Source of the DNA: RGIG4608 sp045651165
GTDB lineage: Bacteria; Bacillota; Clostridia; Oscillospirales; CAG-272
Length of the DNA stretch: 5,195 nt
NCBI GenBank assembly: GCA_045651165.1
Contig: JAZRRX010000019.1
Location: forward strand, 1-5,195
Reading direction: 5' to 3'
Under the pieces are notes generated by a model. It searched no databases, was not told the origin of the DNA, and worked only from the letters and a program-made list of their open reading frames with translations. A program made the position numbers and the translations under genes. This document shows, piece by piece, positions 1-5,089 of this stretch; positions within the stretch are counted from its first letter, which is position 1; each line of letters starts with the position of its first letter.

Positions 1-741
1 TACCGGAGCCGGCTCATTTTGCTCTTTTTTGTCGATGTTGATGTTGCAACTAGGAGCATTGTTCTTTTGCTCTGTTACAACTTTCCCGCAAAGTATTTGC
101 TCTGAGCATTTGGGGCATATGTAACCCGCTCGTAATGGCACATTGCACACCTTACAAAAACTGATTACCTGATGAGGAATTTCCTTGCGATATTTAAACC
201 AAAGTATAATAATCACAAATGAAATTATTGCAAGAGACAGTAATCCTATAATCGAGAACAACAGTATTTCCTTCCCCATGCTCCCCATTTTTATTCCCGA
301 TACAATTCCGCAAATAGCAACTGAAGTTCCAATAACTACTGCATAAAGGAATAAACTCATAAAAAATGCTCTAATTGCTCTTTGCCAGCGATTCTTTTTA
401 ATGGCAGCTATGGCATCACTAATTGGATAATATGGAGAGCGCTTACTGTATTCAACAAGTATCATTTTGCATTTTGCTTCTACGAATATTAATTGCCAAA
501 TATAATGGCAAATAGTTAAAATAGTTAATGTAGATAGTATGCCTAAAGACTCAAAATACGCAACAACATTTTCGGCAGTAAATAGCGTAAGCAGTTCATT
601 AATATAGAACAACGATGTGAGAAAAGTAAATGTAACCACTAAGCCTCCAGTATAAAAACCTCGTCTAGCAGATTCGCGAGAATACTCAGTTGCTTCAGCG
701 TTATTTGGATATTCAGTATAGTAAACCGCATATCTTGCCAT
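1..741 (-). CDS. Partial four-helix membrane protein with C-terminal zinc ribbon (unrecognised family)
   Basis: The frame is open from the ATG at 739-741 to the left edge, giving 247 residues without a stop, so the C-terminus is missing. The start is fixed by a strong AGGAGGGG ribosome binding site 5-6 bases upstream. Four hydrophobic stretches are visible at about residues 29-47, 66-87, 123-148 and 157-183. They are followed by a basic WFKYRKE segment and then two CxxC pairs (Cys196/199 and Cys209/212, FCKVCN and ICPKCS), which is a typical zinc-ribbon knuckle arrangement. After this comes a hydrophilic, Asn/Glu/Lys-rich tail. The positive-inside rule suggests the ribbon is cytosolic. I do not recognise the family and propose no function. 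It lies beyond repeat C1, so it could be a resident chromosomal gene next to the insertion site or the first gene of a further cassette. A promoter lies directly upstream. Confidence 0.85.
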   Translation of the reverse strand, partial: MARYAVYYTEYPNNAEATEYSRESARRGFYTGGLVVTFTFLTSLFYINELLTLFTAENVVAYFESLGILSTLTILTICHYIWQLIFVEAKCKMILVEYSKRSPYYPISDAIAAIKKNRWQRAIRAFFMSLFLYAVVIGTSVAICGIVSGIKMGSMGKEILLFSIIGLLSLAIISFVIIILWFKYRKEIPHQVISFCKVCNVPLRAGYICPKCSEQILCGKVVTEQKNNAPSCNINIDKKEQNEPAPV

Positions 742-782
742 ATATTCCCCTCCTGATACTAACTGTCAATAACTATATTTGA

Positions 783-811
783 ACTATATCATATATCAGT
801 CTTAGTTGCAA
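783..811 (-). promoter_or_regulatory. Promoter of the membrane/zinc-ribbon gene
   Basis: On the minus strand a -35 box TTGCAA (806-811) and a -10 box TATAGT (783-788) are separated by exactly 17 bases. The -10 matches the sigma-A consensus at 5 of 6 positions and the -35 at 4 of 6. It sits just past the C1 hairpin and about 40 bases from the start codon, so the gene seems to be transcribed independently of the operon that ends at 906. Confidence 0.55.
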
Positions 812-817
812 GTAACA

Positions 818-847
818 AACACCCCGTGGAGCAATCCACGGGGTGTT
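818..847 (-). terminator. C1 hairpin, probable terminator of the 252-aa/191-aa operon
   Basis: A perfect 13-bp stem (818-830 with 835-847) encloses a four-base loop. On the minus strand the stem is followed by TGTTTGTTAC, a moderate T-rich run. It lies about 60 bases beyond the stop of the minus-strand gene ending at 906 and before the promoter of the next gene, the right place for a terminator. It is the same type of hairpin as at 2384-2415, with compensatory base changes in the inner stem. I think it originally belonged to the host gene whose 3' end is repeated in C1-C3. Confidence 0.7.
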
Positions 848-859
848 CTATTAGGAAAT

Positions 860-905
860 ATTAGCCCTTAATAGCAGCCTGGGTTGCTGACCGCAAAAGG
901 GGGAA
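860..905 (-). repeat. Repeat copy C1: putative recombinase attachment site with a protein-gene 3' end
   Basis: The core at 860-881 is identical to 2432-2453 and differs from 3019-3040 at two positions. Read on the minus strand it begins with codons for Q-A-A-I-K-G and a TAA stop, then leads into the C1 hairpin. The adjoining 24 bases (882-905) align without gaps to the same flank of C2 at 18 of 24 positions, but not to C3. The site is partly dyad-symmetric: CCCTT at the core end mirrors AAGGG near 897-901. It starts directly after the stop codon of the 191-aa gene. Its role as an att site is inferred from the repeat pattern and the recombinase nearby. Confidence 0.65.
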
Positions 906-1481
906 TTATACTTTCAACGGCTTGCGAGGGGTACCAAAATAATACTGTTCATCACCAGGAACCTGATCTTCGTACTCTGCAAAAAAGGCTTTATGTCCGT
1001 TTTTCTGAATGAAATCATATTCTTTTTGATAAATCTGAACGGGCATAACAAAATCAACGGGATTATCCTTATAAGTAATGCCGTGATCGTAAAAATCGAA
1101 CAAGTAATAATCAAAGCCAAACGCTTCCTTTGCCGCATTCGATGCCTTTACCGTTGCACCTGTTTTCAATTCAATCTCACCATTACACAACTTGCAAATG
1201 ATGTTCGCCACATCGTCCAACATTACTTTTTCCTTGTCGGGATCCAAGGTTCCGTCTGCCATAAGAAAGATCTCCGTAACATATTTCAGTTTTTCTGCAC
1301 ACAGTCCCAGAGTAGCATATCTACTGAAAATGCCAAAATCATCTTGCATACGGTACATATCCACGCACACACCTGCAGGAACAAAATCCTCCGCAACCAG
1401 CGTATCAATACCCAGTGCTTCAAGATACTGCGCCTTTGCTGTTTTCTTTTCTTTTACAGAAATTTTTACTTTATCTGCCAT
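906..1481 (-). CDS. Hypothetical protein, 191 aa, second gene of the cassette operon
   Basis: The gene starts with an ATG at 1479-1481 preceded by a CAGGGGG ribosome binding site about 8 bases upstream. It is 45 bases downstream of the 252-aa gene on the same strand, with no terminator between, so the two are very likely co-transcribed. The product looks soluble and acidic: no signal peptide or membrane helix is visible. Visible features are a Lys-rich N-terminus (residues 1-16), a single CKLC pair (96-99), an aromatic patch (FDYYLFDFYDHG, 123-134) and a C-terminal part rich in Tyr, Phe and Asp/Glu. I do not recognise the family. Its pairing with another orphan gene inside a repeat-bounded unit suggests that the two act together, but the sequence does not show how. 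The stop is followed at once by repeat C1. Confidence 0.85.
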   Translation of the reverse strand: MADKVKISVKEKKTAKAQYLEALGIDTLVAEDFVPAGVCVDMYRMQDDFGIFSRYATLGLCAEKLKYVTEIFLMADGTLDPDKEKVMLDDVANIICKLCNGEIELKTGATVKASNAAKEAFGFDYYLFDFYDHGITYKDNPVDFVMPVQIYQKEYDFIQKNGHKAFFAEYEDQVPGDEQYYFGTPRKPLKV

Positions 1482-1526
1482 AATAGGACCCCCTGTTAGT
1501 CATTTTTACATTCCAAATCATATAAA

Positions 1527-2285
1527 TTACCTACGATTCCATGCGACGAAATCGTAATACAGTCTGCTGTTGCCACTGGGTACTGCTTTGGAAATTTCAT
1601 CCTGAACCTTTTTGTAGTTGCTTTGCGGGTGTTTGTCGGTACCGTATTTGCTCCACTTGTGGGTCGTATATTCTTTATTGCCCGTATCGCTTGCTAAGTT
1701 TTCCAATATAATACTGTCGATGGGACAGTCTGCATTTTGAATATTGTCCAGGACATCTGTCTGGAACAACTTTTCGTCAAGATCTAACCACTCACGGCAC
1801 ATATACAAGCACACATACAACTTTATGGCAATATTAAACATTTTTTGGAAATGTCCGAAGCAAAGGCGTTTGTCACCGGTGATTTCCTTATAAGGGGCAA
1901 AGTGGTTTTCCAAAGCAGCATAATTGCTTTCTACAATTTTAACTTTGTCCTCAGTAGAAGTTGCACTCGCAAATTCCACAAAAGTATTCAACAAAACCGG
2001 TTTGTTCAATATGTCGCTGCAAATAAAATCGTCATGCGGCTCCTTATGACCATCGTTTCGCCACAGGCTTTCTTCTTGTTCCAGAACGACGACATTGTCT
2101 TTTGTTGTATTCTTGGATGTATGCCGAAACGCATCGTTCCAACCCATACGCAAACAAGCAATCAGCAGATCTTCTTTTGTTGCTTGTTTGCTTGCAATTC
2201 GCCCGAATTGCGCACCCATCATTACTTGGGTCTGAAAAGTAATGACTTCTTTCATTGTGATACCGCCTAAATTTTGTTCTGCCAT
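1527..2285 (-). CDS. Hypothetical protein, 252 aa, first gene of the cassette operon
   Basis: I chose the ATG at 2283-2285 because an AAGGGGGAG ribosome binding site lies 4-5 bases upstream and a good promoter sits just before it. The longer in-frame opening to 2432 would start inside repeat C2 and upstream of that promoter. A start ten codons further in (residue 11) is possible but has a weaker site. The product looks soluble. The C-terminal half has a helix with FGHFQKMFNIAIK (143-155), then CPIDSIIL (187-194), a HKWSKY segment (209-214) and a final YYDFVAWN (243-250). From memory, the Gx-x-QK...N...K plus C-P-hydrophobic-D pattern occurs in a widespread family of uncharacterised bacterial proteins. 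I cannot confirm membership here, and the biochemical role is unknown. It forms an operon with the 191-aa gene, which starts 45 bases after its stop. Confidence 0.85.
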   Translation of the reverse strand: MAEQNLGGITMKEVITFQTQVMMGAQFGRIASKQATKEDLLIACLRMGWNDAFRHTSKNTTKDNVVVLEQEESLWRNDGHKEPHDDFICSDILNKPVLLNTFVEFASATSTEDKVKIVESNYAALENHFAPYKEITGDKRLCFGHFQKMFNIAIKLYVCLYMCREWLDLDEKLFQTDVLDNIQNADCPIDSIILENLASDTGNKEYTTHKWSKYGTDKHPQSNYKKVQDEISKAVPSGNSRLYYDFVAWNRR

Positions 2286-2313
2286 ATTTCTCCCCCTTTT
2301 CCATGTTTTTACC

Positions 2314-2342
2314 ATTATAACATAGGCTTTTGGAAATTCCAA
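2314..2342 (-). promoter_or_regulatory. Promoter of the two-gene cassette operon
   Basis: On the minus strand a -35 box TTGGAA (2337-2342) and a perfect -10 box TATAAT (2314-2319) are separated by exactly 17 bases. Transcription would begin near 2307, about 20 bases before the ribosome binding site at 2290-2296. The promoter lies inside the cassette, between repeat C2 and the first gene, so the operon carries its own expression signals and does not depend on where it is inserted. Confidence 0.75.
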
Positions 2343-2343
2343 A
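2329..2343. promoter_or_regulatory. Palindrome over the -35 box, possible operator
   Basis: TTTGGAA-A-TTCCAAA is a perfect 7-bp inverted repeat around one central base. It covers the whole -35 box of the operon promoter and part of the spacer. The position would suit repressor binding, perhaps by one of the operon's own products. No regulator is recognisable in the window, and AT-rich palindromes of this length can occur by chance. Confidence 0.35.
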
Positions 2344-2383
2344 TTAAAATGACAAGTTTTGAAATGACGGTTCGGAAGCAAAA

Positions 2384-2415
2384 TAACACCCCGACGACCA
2401 ATCGTCGGGGTGTTA
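2384..2415. terminator. C2 hairpin, terminator-like
   Basis: A perfect 14-bp stem (2384-2397 with 2402-2415) closes a four-base loop. On the minus strand it is followed by ATTTTGCTT, a short T-rich run. It is a near match of the C1 hairpin: the outer stem is shared and the inner stem differs by paired changes (GTGGA/TCCAC in C1, GACGA/TCGTC here). No complete gene now ends just before it in either direction, because it lies between two divergent genes. That is why I read it as a relict terminator carried along with the repeat. Confidence 0.65.
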
Positions 2416-2431
2416 GATATTAGGTTAAGCA

Positions 2432-2477
2432 ATTAGCCCTTAATAGCAGCCTGTGGTGCTATCTGCAAAAGAGGGAA
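2432..2477 (-). repeat. Repeat copy C2: putative recombinase attachment site with a protein-gene 3' end
   Basis: The core at 2432-2453 is identical to that of C1. The match to C3 runs over 28 bases (2428-2455 against 3015-3042) with two differences. On the minus strand it encodes Q-A-A-I-K-G-stop and leads into the C2 hairpin. The flank at 2454-2477 matches the C1 flank at 18 of 24 positions. An internal dyad, ATAGCA at 2443-2448 with TGCTAT at 2457-2462, is centred near the inner core edge, as expected of a serine recombinase site. It separates the two divergently oriented cargo units. Confidence 0.65.
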
Positions 2478-2485
2478 ATTTATAT

Positions 2486-2516
2486 GAGATGCACCATATT
2501 TGGTGCATCTCGTTTT
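2486..2516 (+). promoter_or_regulatory. GAGATGCACC palindrome ahead of the 139-aa gene (operator or terminator/attenuator)
   Basis: GAGATGCACC (2486-2495) pairs with GGTGCATCTC (2502-2511), and an extra A-T pair gives an 11-bp stem with a four-base loop. It is followed by GTTTTC on the plus strand, so it could act as a rho-independent terminator shielding the cassette gene from read-through. It also ends just before a TATAAT box at 2518-2523 and covers the place where the -35 box would be, so it could instead be an operator. The sequence alone does not decide between these. Confidence 0.5.
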
Positions 2517-2517
2517 C

Positions 2518-2523
2518 TATAAT
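2518..2523 (+). promoter_or_regulatory. Candidate -10 box of the 139-aa gene
   Basis: A perfect TATAAT lies 37 bases upstream of the start codon and would give a short leader containing the AAGGAG ribosome binding site. No recognisable -35 box lies at the right spacing, since that place is taken by the palindrome at 2486-2511. The promoter may need an activator, or this may be a chance match in AT-rich DNA. Confidence 0.35.
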
Positions 2524-2554
2524 CATATTACCACCAAACAAAGGAGTAAACAGT

Positions 2555-2974
2555 ATGGAAAAGGACAAAATTTTTGAGTTAGCGGTTAACTTTCACAAGC
2601 GCGAGAAAAACAGCCTCAATGCTGACGACCTCCGAAAAATTGATGCTGATGAAATTAAGCTGTGGGCAATGTATACAGGCATGGGTAGTGATGCTGATAT
2701 CTATATCATCAAGAAAGATGGCAGTGTATTTAACTACGACCACAACAAACTCTACGGATACGGTGCGGACACAGATGAACTTCACCTTCTTCAAAAATTT
2801 TTGCTTGAACAAGGTACTTTATGGGAACGTATCCCCTGTATGTACAGCAACTATCTGTATATTCGTCCAGCAGATAAGGCTTGGTTAGAATCGTTATGTG
2901 ATGACTTGCGCTTGCTTTCTGCGGGACACCCGTATGCCTGTATGGAATGTGTTTGTCAATCCTTATGGAAGTAA
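2555..2974 (+). CDS. Hypothetical protein, 139 aa, single-gene cassette
   Basis: The ATG at 2555-2557 is chosen over the longer in-frame opening to 2453 because a textbook AAGGAG lies at 2541-2546, 8 bases upstream. The longer version would also start inside repeat C2 and run through the palindrome at 2486-2511. The product is a small soluble protein with a charged N-terminal helix region (1-40), a probable beta-rich middle (ADIYIIKKDGSVFNYD, 47-62) and a Cys-rich end (Cys95, 115, 129, 132 and 134, with CMECVC at 129-134). No signal peptide or membrane helix is visible. I do not recognise the family. It is the only gene between repeats C2 and C3, stands on the opposite strand to all its neighbours and converges on the recombinase gene, with a shared terminator between. 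Confidence 0.85.
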   Translation: MEKDKIFELAVNFHKREKNSLNADDLRKIDADEIKLWAMYTGMGSDADIYIIKKDGSVFNYDHNKLYGYGADTDELHLLQKFLLEQGTLWERIPCMYSNYLYIRPADKAWLESLCDDLRLLSAGHPYACMECVCQSLWK

Positions 2975-2980
2975 GTTGCA

Positions 2981-3011
2981 AAAACAACGCCGAGGAATCG
3001 GCGGGGTTTTT
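2981..3011. terminator. C3 hairpin, bidirectional terminator between the 139-aa gene and the recombinase
   Basis: A GC-rich stem CGCCGA (2988-2993) with TCGGCG (2998-3003) encloses a GGAA loop. Outside a 2+2 internal mismatch, AAAAC pairs with GTTTT. The plus strand continues into TTTTT and the minus strand into GTTTTTG, so it can terminate both converging genes. It occupies the same place relative to the core as the C1 and C2 hairpins but has its own stem sequence. Confidence 0.8.
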
Positions 3012-3012
3012 A

Positions 3013-4905
3013 TTAGCAATTAGCCCTTGATGGCAGCCTGTGCAGTATAGCATCAAGGGATGACTTTTTACCACACTTAGCAACGTTTGAGATTATACCA
3101 TTTTGATTTTCGTTTTTCAATAGGTTCGGGAAAAATTGTTGTAATTCAGTCAAACCGATTACATCCCCGATATGTAGAGGAGGTTCATCCTCCTCGTCAT
3201 CATTGAAGCTGATGACCGCATTACTTTTTCTGCCCTCTGTTACCATATCTATTGTGGTAGTATCTTTCCCATCCAAGTTCATATACCAACGGAAATGATT
3301 TCTGCCATTAGGCACGATTTTAGAAACAAACTTACGAATGATGTGTCGGTCAATTTGCGGATTGGAAAAATCTATCATAGCATTAAGCGAAGATTGTATT
3401 TCATCCCAACATATATCAGGATTTTGTATTGCATCTTCAGTTGCAAGCATACGCTCATATTCTTCCGTGAGTTCTAAAAGAGCTTTTTCAACTTTCTCTT
3501 TTTGCTCCTTATATTCCTCTTTGCTAATTTCACCGTCTGTTCTCATTTCAAGCAGCGTGTTCTTCTTATTCTTATAACGCTCTATTTGAGCTACAATTCC
3601 GGTTAGATTGACCTTCTTAGGTTTCTCGACCTGATAGCACTCTTTGATTAGCTCGCAGACTGTATCAACGGTTTCTTTTCGCTCTTGCCATATCTTCTCA
3701 AAGATCATCTTTGCCATCATTTCAAGTTTCCAATCGGCAATCATTGATTGGTCGCAATATCCGGTATCATCGGCTCCCGCTTTTCTTCGTTGACTTGCCG
3801 AACCATTGTTAAGTTGGTTGTAACATTGATAACCATACGACCAAGGCATACCTTTGTTTTTATGCCATCTGTTTTTTCTGAAAGAATGACCGCAAGTGCA
3901 GAGAAGTTTACTGCCCCACAAGTCTTTGTTTTCCTTAATTCCGTGAGTGGATTTTTTCTTCTGTGTGGCTTCGTTGGCACTCTTAAAAGAAGTCCTTACT
4001 CTGCGAGCTTTAATCTCTTGACACTTATGCCATTCTTCCTCTGATACAATCGGTTCAAAATCTGCTTTAACACACATATAAGTAGAAGCATCGTGATTAT
4101 TGACTCTCTTTTGCTCCAAGTAGTTATTGCTATACGACTTGCCGTATGCCATAACCCCCATATATGTTTGGTTATTAAGAATACGGGAAACTACTCCTGC
4201 GTTCCACTTGACTAAGCCTGAAGCATTTAGGCGTTGCAGACGAGTAAGTTCATTCGCAATAACCATAGTACCTTTTCCACTAAGGTACATATCATAAATC
4301 ATCCTGACAGTTTCGGATTGATCGGGGTTCTTAACATAAGTATCTCCAACACGGTCATAACCGAGGATGTTGCCACACCCATAAATCGTGCCGTTGATTC
4401 TGCTGATCTGTTGTCCTGCTTTTACTCTTTCGGAAACCTTACGGCTTTCTTCTTGAGCCAACGTTGCCATAATGGTCAATCTAAGCTCACCATCGCCATC
4501 CATTGTCCAAATGTTATCCTCAACGAAGTATACTTCTACACCCAAATTTTTGAGTTCTCTCGTTGCAACAAGAGTATCTACAGTATTACGGGCAAATCGA
4601 CATACTTCACGGGTAACAATAAGATCAAATTTTCCCGCTTTTGCATCCTCAATCATTTGCAAAAAGGCAGGTCTTTTCTTCGCTTGAGTTCCGGTAATAC
4701 CTTCATCAATATATTTATCAATCACATTCCAATTAGGATGATACTTAGCTTGGTCATCATACCATTGGATTTGATTTTCAAGGGCAGATAACTGTGCTTC
4801 GTGTTCTGTCGATACACGACCATAAAACACCATATCTCTTGTTCGGTTGCGATCTAAAAAAGCATAAGGATTACCAACTCTTTGCGGACTGTTTACATTT
4901 AACAT
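3013..4905 (-). CDS. Large serine recombinase (site-specific integrase)
   Basis: This 630-aa protein has the full architecture of a large serine recombinase, which cuts and rejoins DNA at specific att sites through a phosphoserine link. The resolvase/invertase catalytic domain spans about residues 25-170: the nucleophile is Ser32 in YGRVSTEHEAQ, with Arg30, and Arg103 and Arg106 in VCRFARNT. A helix with EESRKVSERV follows. The DNA-binding recombinase domain spans about 175-310 (ILGYDRVGDTY, WNAGVVSRILNNQTYMG). A zinc ribbon has Cys336, Cys338, Cys361 and Cys384. A Lys/Glu-rich coiled coil lies at about 430-490, followed by a C-terminal domain with WYMNLDG. The ATG at 4903-4905 has an AAGGAGG site 8 bases upstream. 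All expected catalytic residues are present, so it looks active. Oddly, its last codons run into repeat C3 in a different frame from the QAAIKG reading, so its C-terminus is set by the att junction. Confidence 0.96.
   Translation of the reverse strand: MLNVNSPQRVGNPYAFLDRNRTRDMVFYGRVSTEHEAQLSALENQIQWYDDQAKYHPNWNVIDKYIDEGITGTQAKKRPAFLQMIEDAKAGKFDLIVTREVCRFARNTVDTLVATRELKNLGVEVYFVEDNIWTMDGDGELRLTIMATLAQEESRKVSERVKAGQQISRINGTIYGCGNILGYDRVGDTYVKNPDQSETVRMIYDMYLSGKGTMVIANELTRLQRLNASGLVKWNAGVVSRILNNQTYMGVMAYGKSYSNNYLEQKRVNNHDASTYMCVKADFEPIVSEEEWHKCQEIKARRVRTSFKSANEATQKKKSTHGIKENKDLWGSKLLCTCGHSFRKNRWHKNKGMPWSYGYQCYNQLNNGSASQRRKAGADDTGYCDQSMIADWKLEMMAKMIFEKIWQERKETVDTVCELIKECYQVEKPKKVNLTGIVAQIERYKNKKNTLLEMRTDGEISKEEYKEQKEKVEKALLELTEEYERMLATEDAIQNPDICWDEIQSSLNAMIDFSNPQIDRHIIRKFVSKIVPNGRNHFRWYMNLDGKDTTTIDMVTEGRKSNAVISFNDDEEDEPPLHIGDVIGLTELQQFFPNLLKNENQNGIISNVAKCGKKSSLDAILHRLPSRANC
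3019..3059 (-). repeat. Repeat copy C3: putative attachment site at the 3' end of the recombinase gene
   Basis: The core at 3019-3040 matches C1 and C2 except at two positions. In the minus-strand Q-A-A-I-K-G-stop frame both changes are silent (GCT to GCC, ATT to ATC). The preceding codon here is GCA, giving A-Q-A-A-I-K-G. The flank beyond the core does not match C1 or C2. A perfect 9-bp inverted repeat, CCCTTGATG (3024-3032) with CATCAAGGG (3051-3059), spans 36 bases and uses core sequence for one arm, the usual build of a serine recombinase att site. The whole repeat lies inside the last codons of the recombinase gene. Confidence 0.7.
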
Positions 4906-4932
4906 ATTTATTACCTCCTTTGTTCTGAGTCT

Positions 4933-4961
4933 ATTATAGAAATTATTGAGAGGTTTGTGAA
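4933..4961 (-). promoter_or_regulatory. Promoter of the recombinase gene
   Basis: On the minus strand TTCACA (4956-4961, 5 of 6 consensus) and TATAAT (4933-4938, perfect) are separated by exactly 17 bases. The -35 lies within the last codons of the upstream 48-aa gene and the start of transcription would be near 4926, just before the AAGGAGG site. The recombinase can thus be transcribed alone as well as by read-through from upstream. Confidence 0.65.
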
Positions 4962-5089
4962 ATGTGCGATTGCTCGTCTTGCAGCCGTAGTATAATTGCC
5001 TTTAACGTTGGTTCGTTGATTAGCTTTTCCTCATACAAAATCTCTACCAAAGCAATCACCGCATAAGTTTTGTCGATTTTCTTATCCAT
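4943..5089 (-). CDS. Small hypothetical protein, 48 aa, upstream of the recombinase
   Basis: The ATG at 5087-5089 is preferred because a GAGGGG ribosome binding site lies 7 bases upstream and because the start overlaps the end of the upstream frame by eight bases, a pattern of translational coupling. A longer version starting with GTG at 5173 has an unusable one-base spacing to its GAGAGG. The product is mostly helical: a basic start (MDKKIDK), a hydrophobic helix (AVIALVEILYEEKLI, 10-24), then NEPTLKAIILRLQ and a polar tail. The LYEEKLINEPTLKAI pattern resembles short helical tails of the SHOCT type, which I note only as resemblance. It ends 37 bases before the recombinase start, which suggests an accessory protein of the element. 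Function unknown. Confidence 0.7.
   Translation of the reverse strand: MDKKIDKTYAVIALVEILYEEKLINEPTLKAIILRLQDEQSHISQTSQ

Noticed and set aside
993..1499. Plus-strand open frames across the minus-strand genes (also 1845-2270 and 4234-4791)
   Set aside because: They lie antisense to well-supported genes, lack ribosome binding sites, and have compositions typical of shadow frames.
2286..2432. N-terminal extension of the 252-aa protein to an ATG at 2432
   Set aside because: It would begin inside repeat C2, cross the hairpin and the promoter, and has no ribosome binding site, whereas the start at 2285 has one.
818..2477. Insertion sequence terminal inverted repeats
   Set aside because: The copies are in direct, not inverted, orientation, and no DDE or HUH transposase is encoded in the window.
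2453..2554. N-terminal extension of the 139-aa protein to 2453
   Set aside because: It would translate through the C2 flank and the palindrome at 2486-2511; AAGGAG at 2541-2546 clearly marks the ATG at 2555.
818..3059. CRISPR array or integron attC sites
   Set aside because: Copies are 0.5-1.6 kb apart and not regularly spaced; the repeats lack the integron R'/R'' core motifs, and the recombinase is of the serine, not the tyrosine, type.
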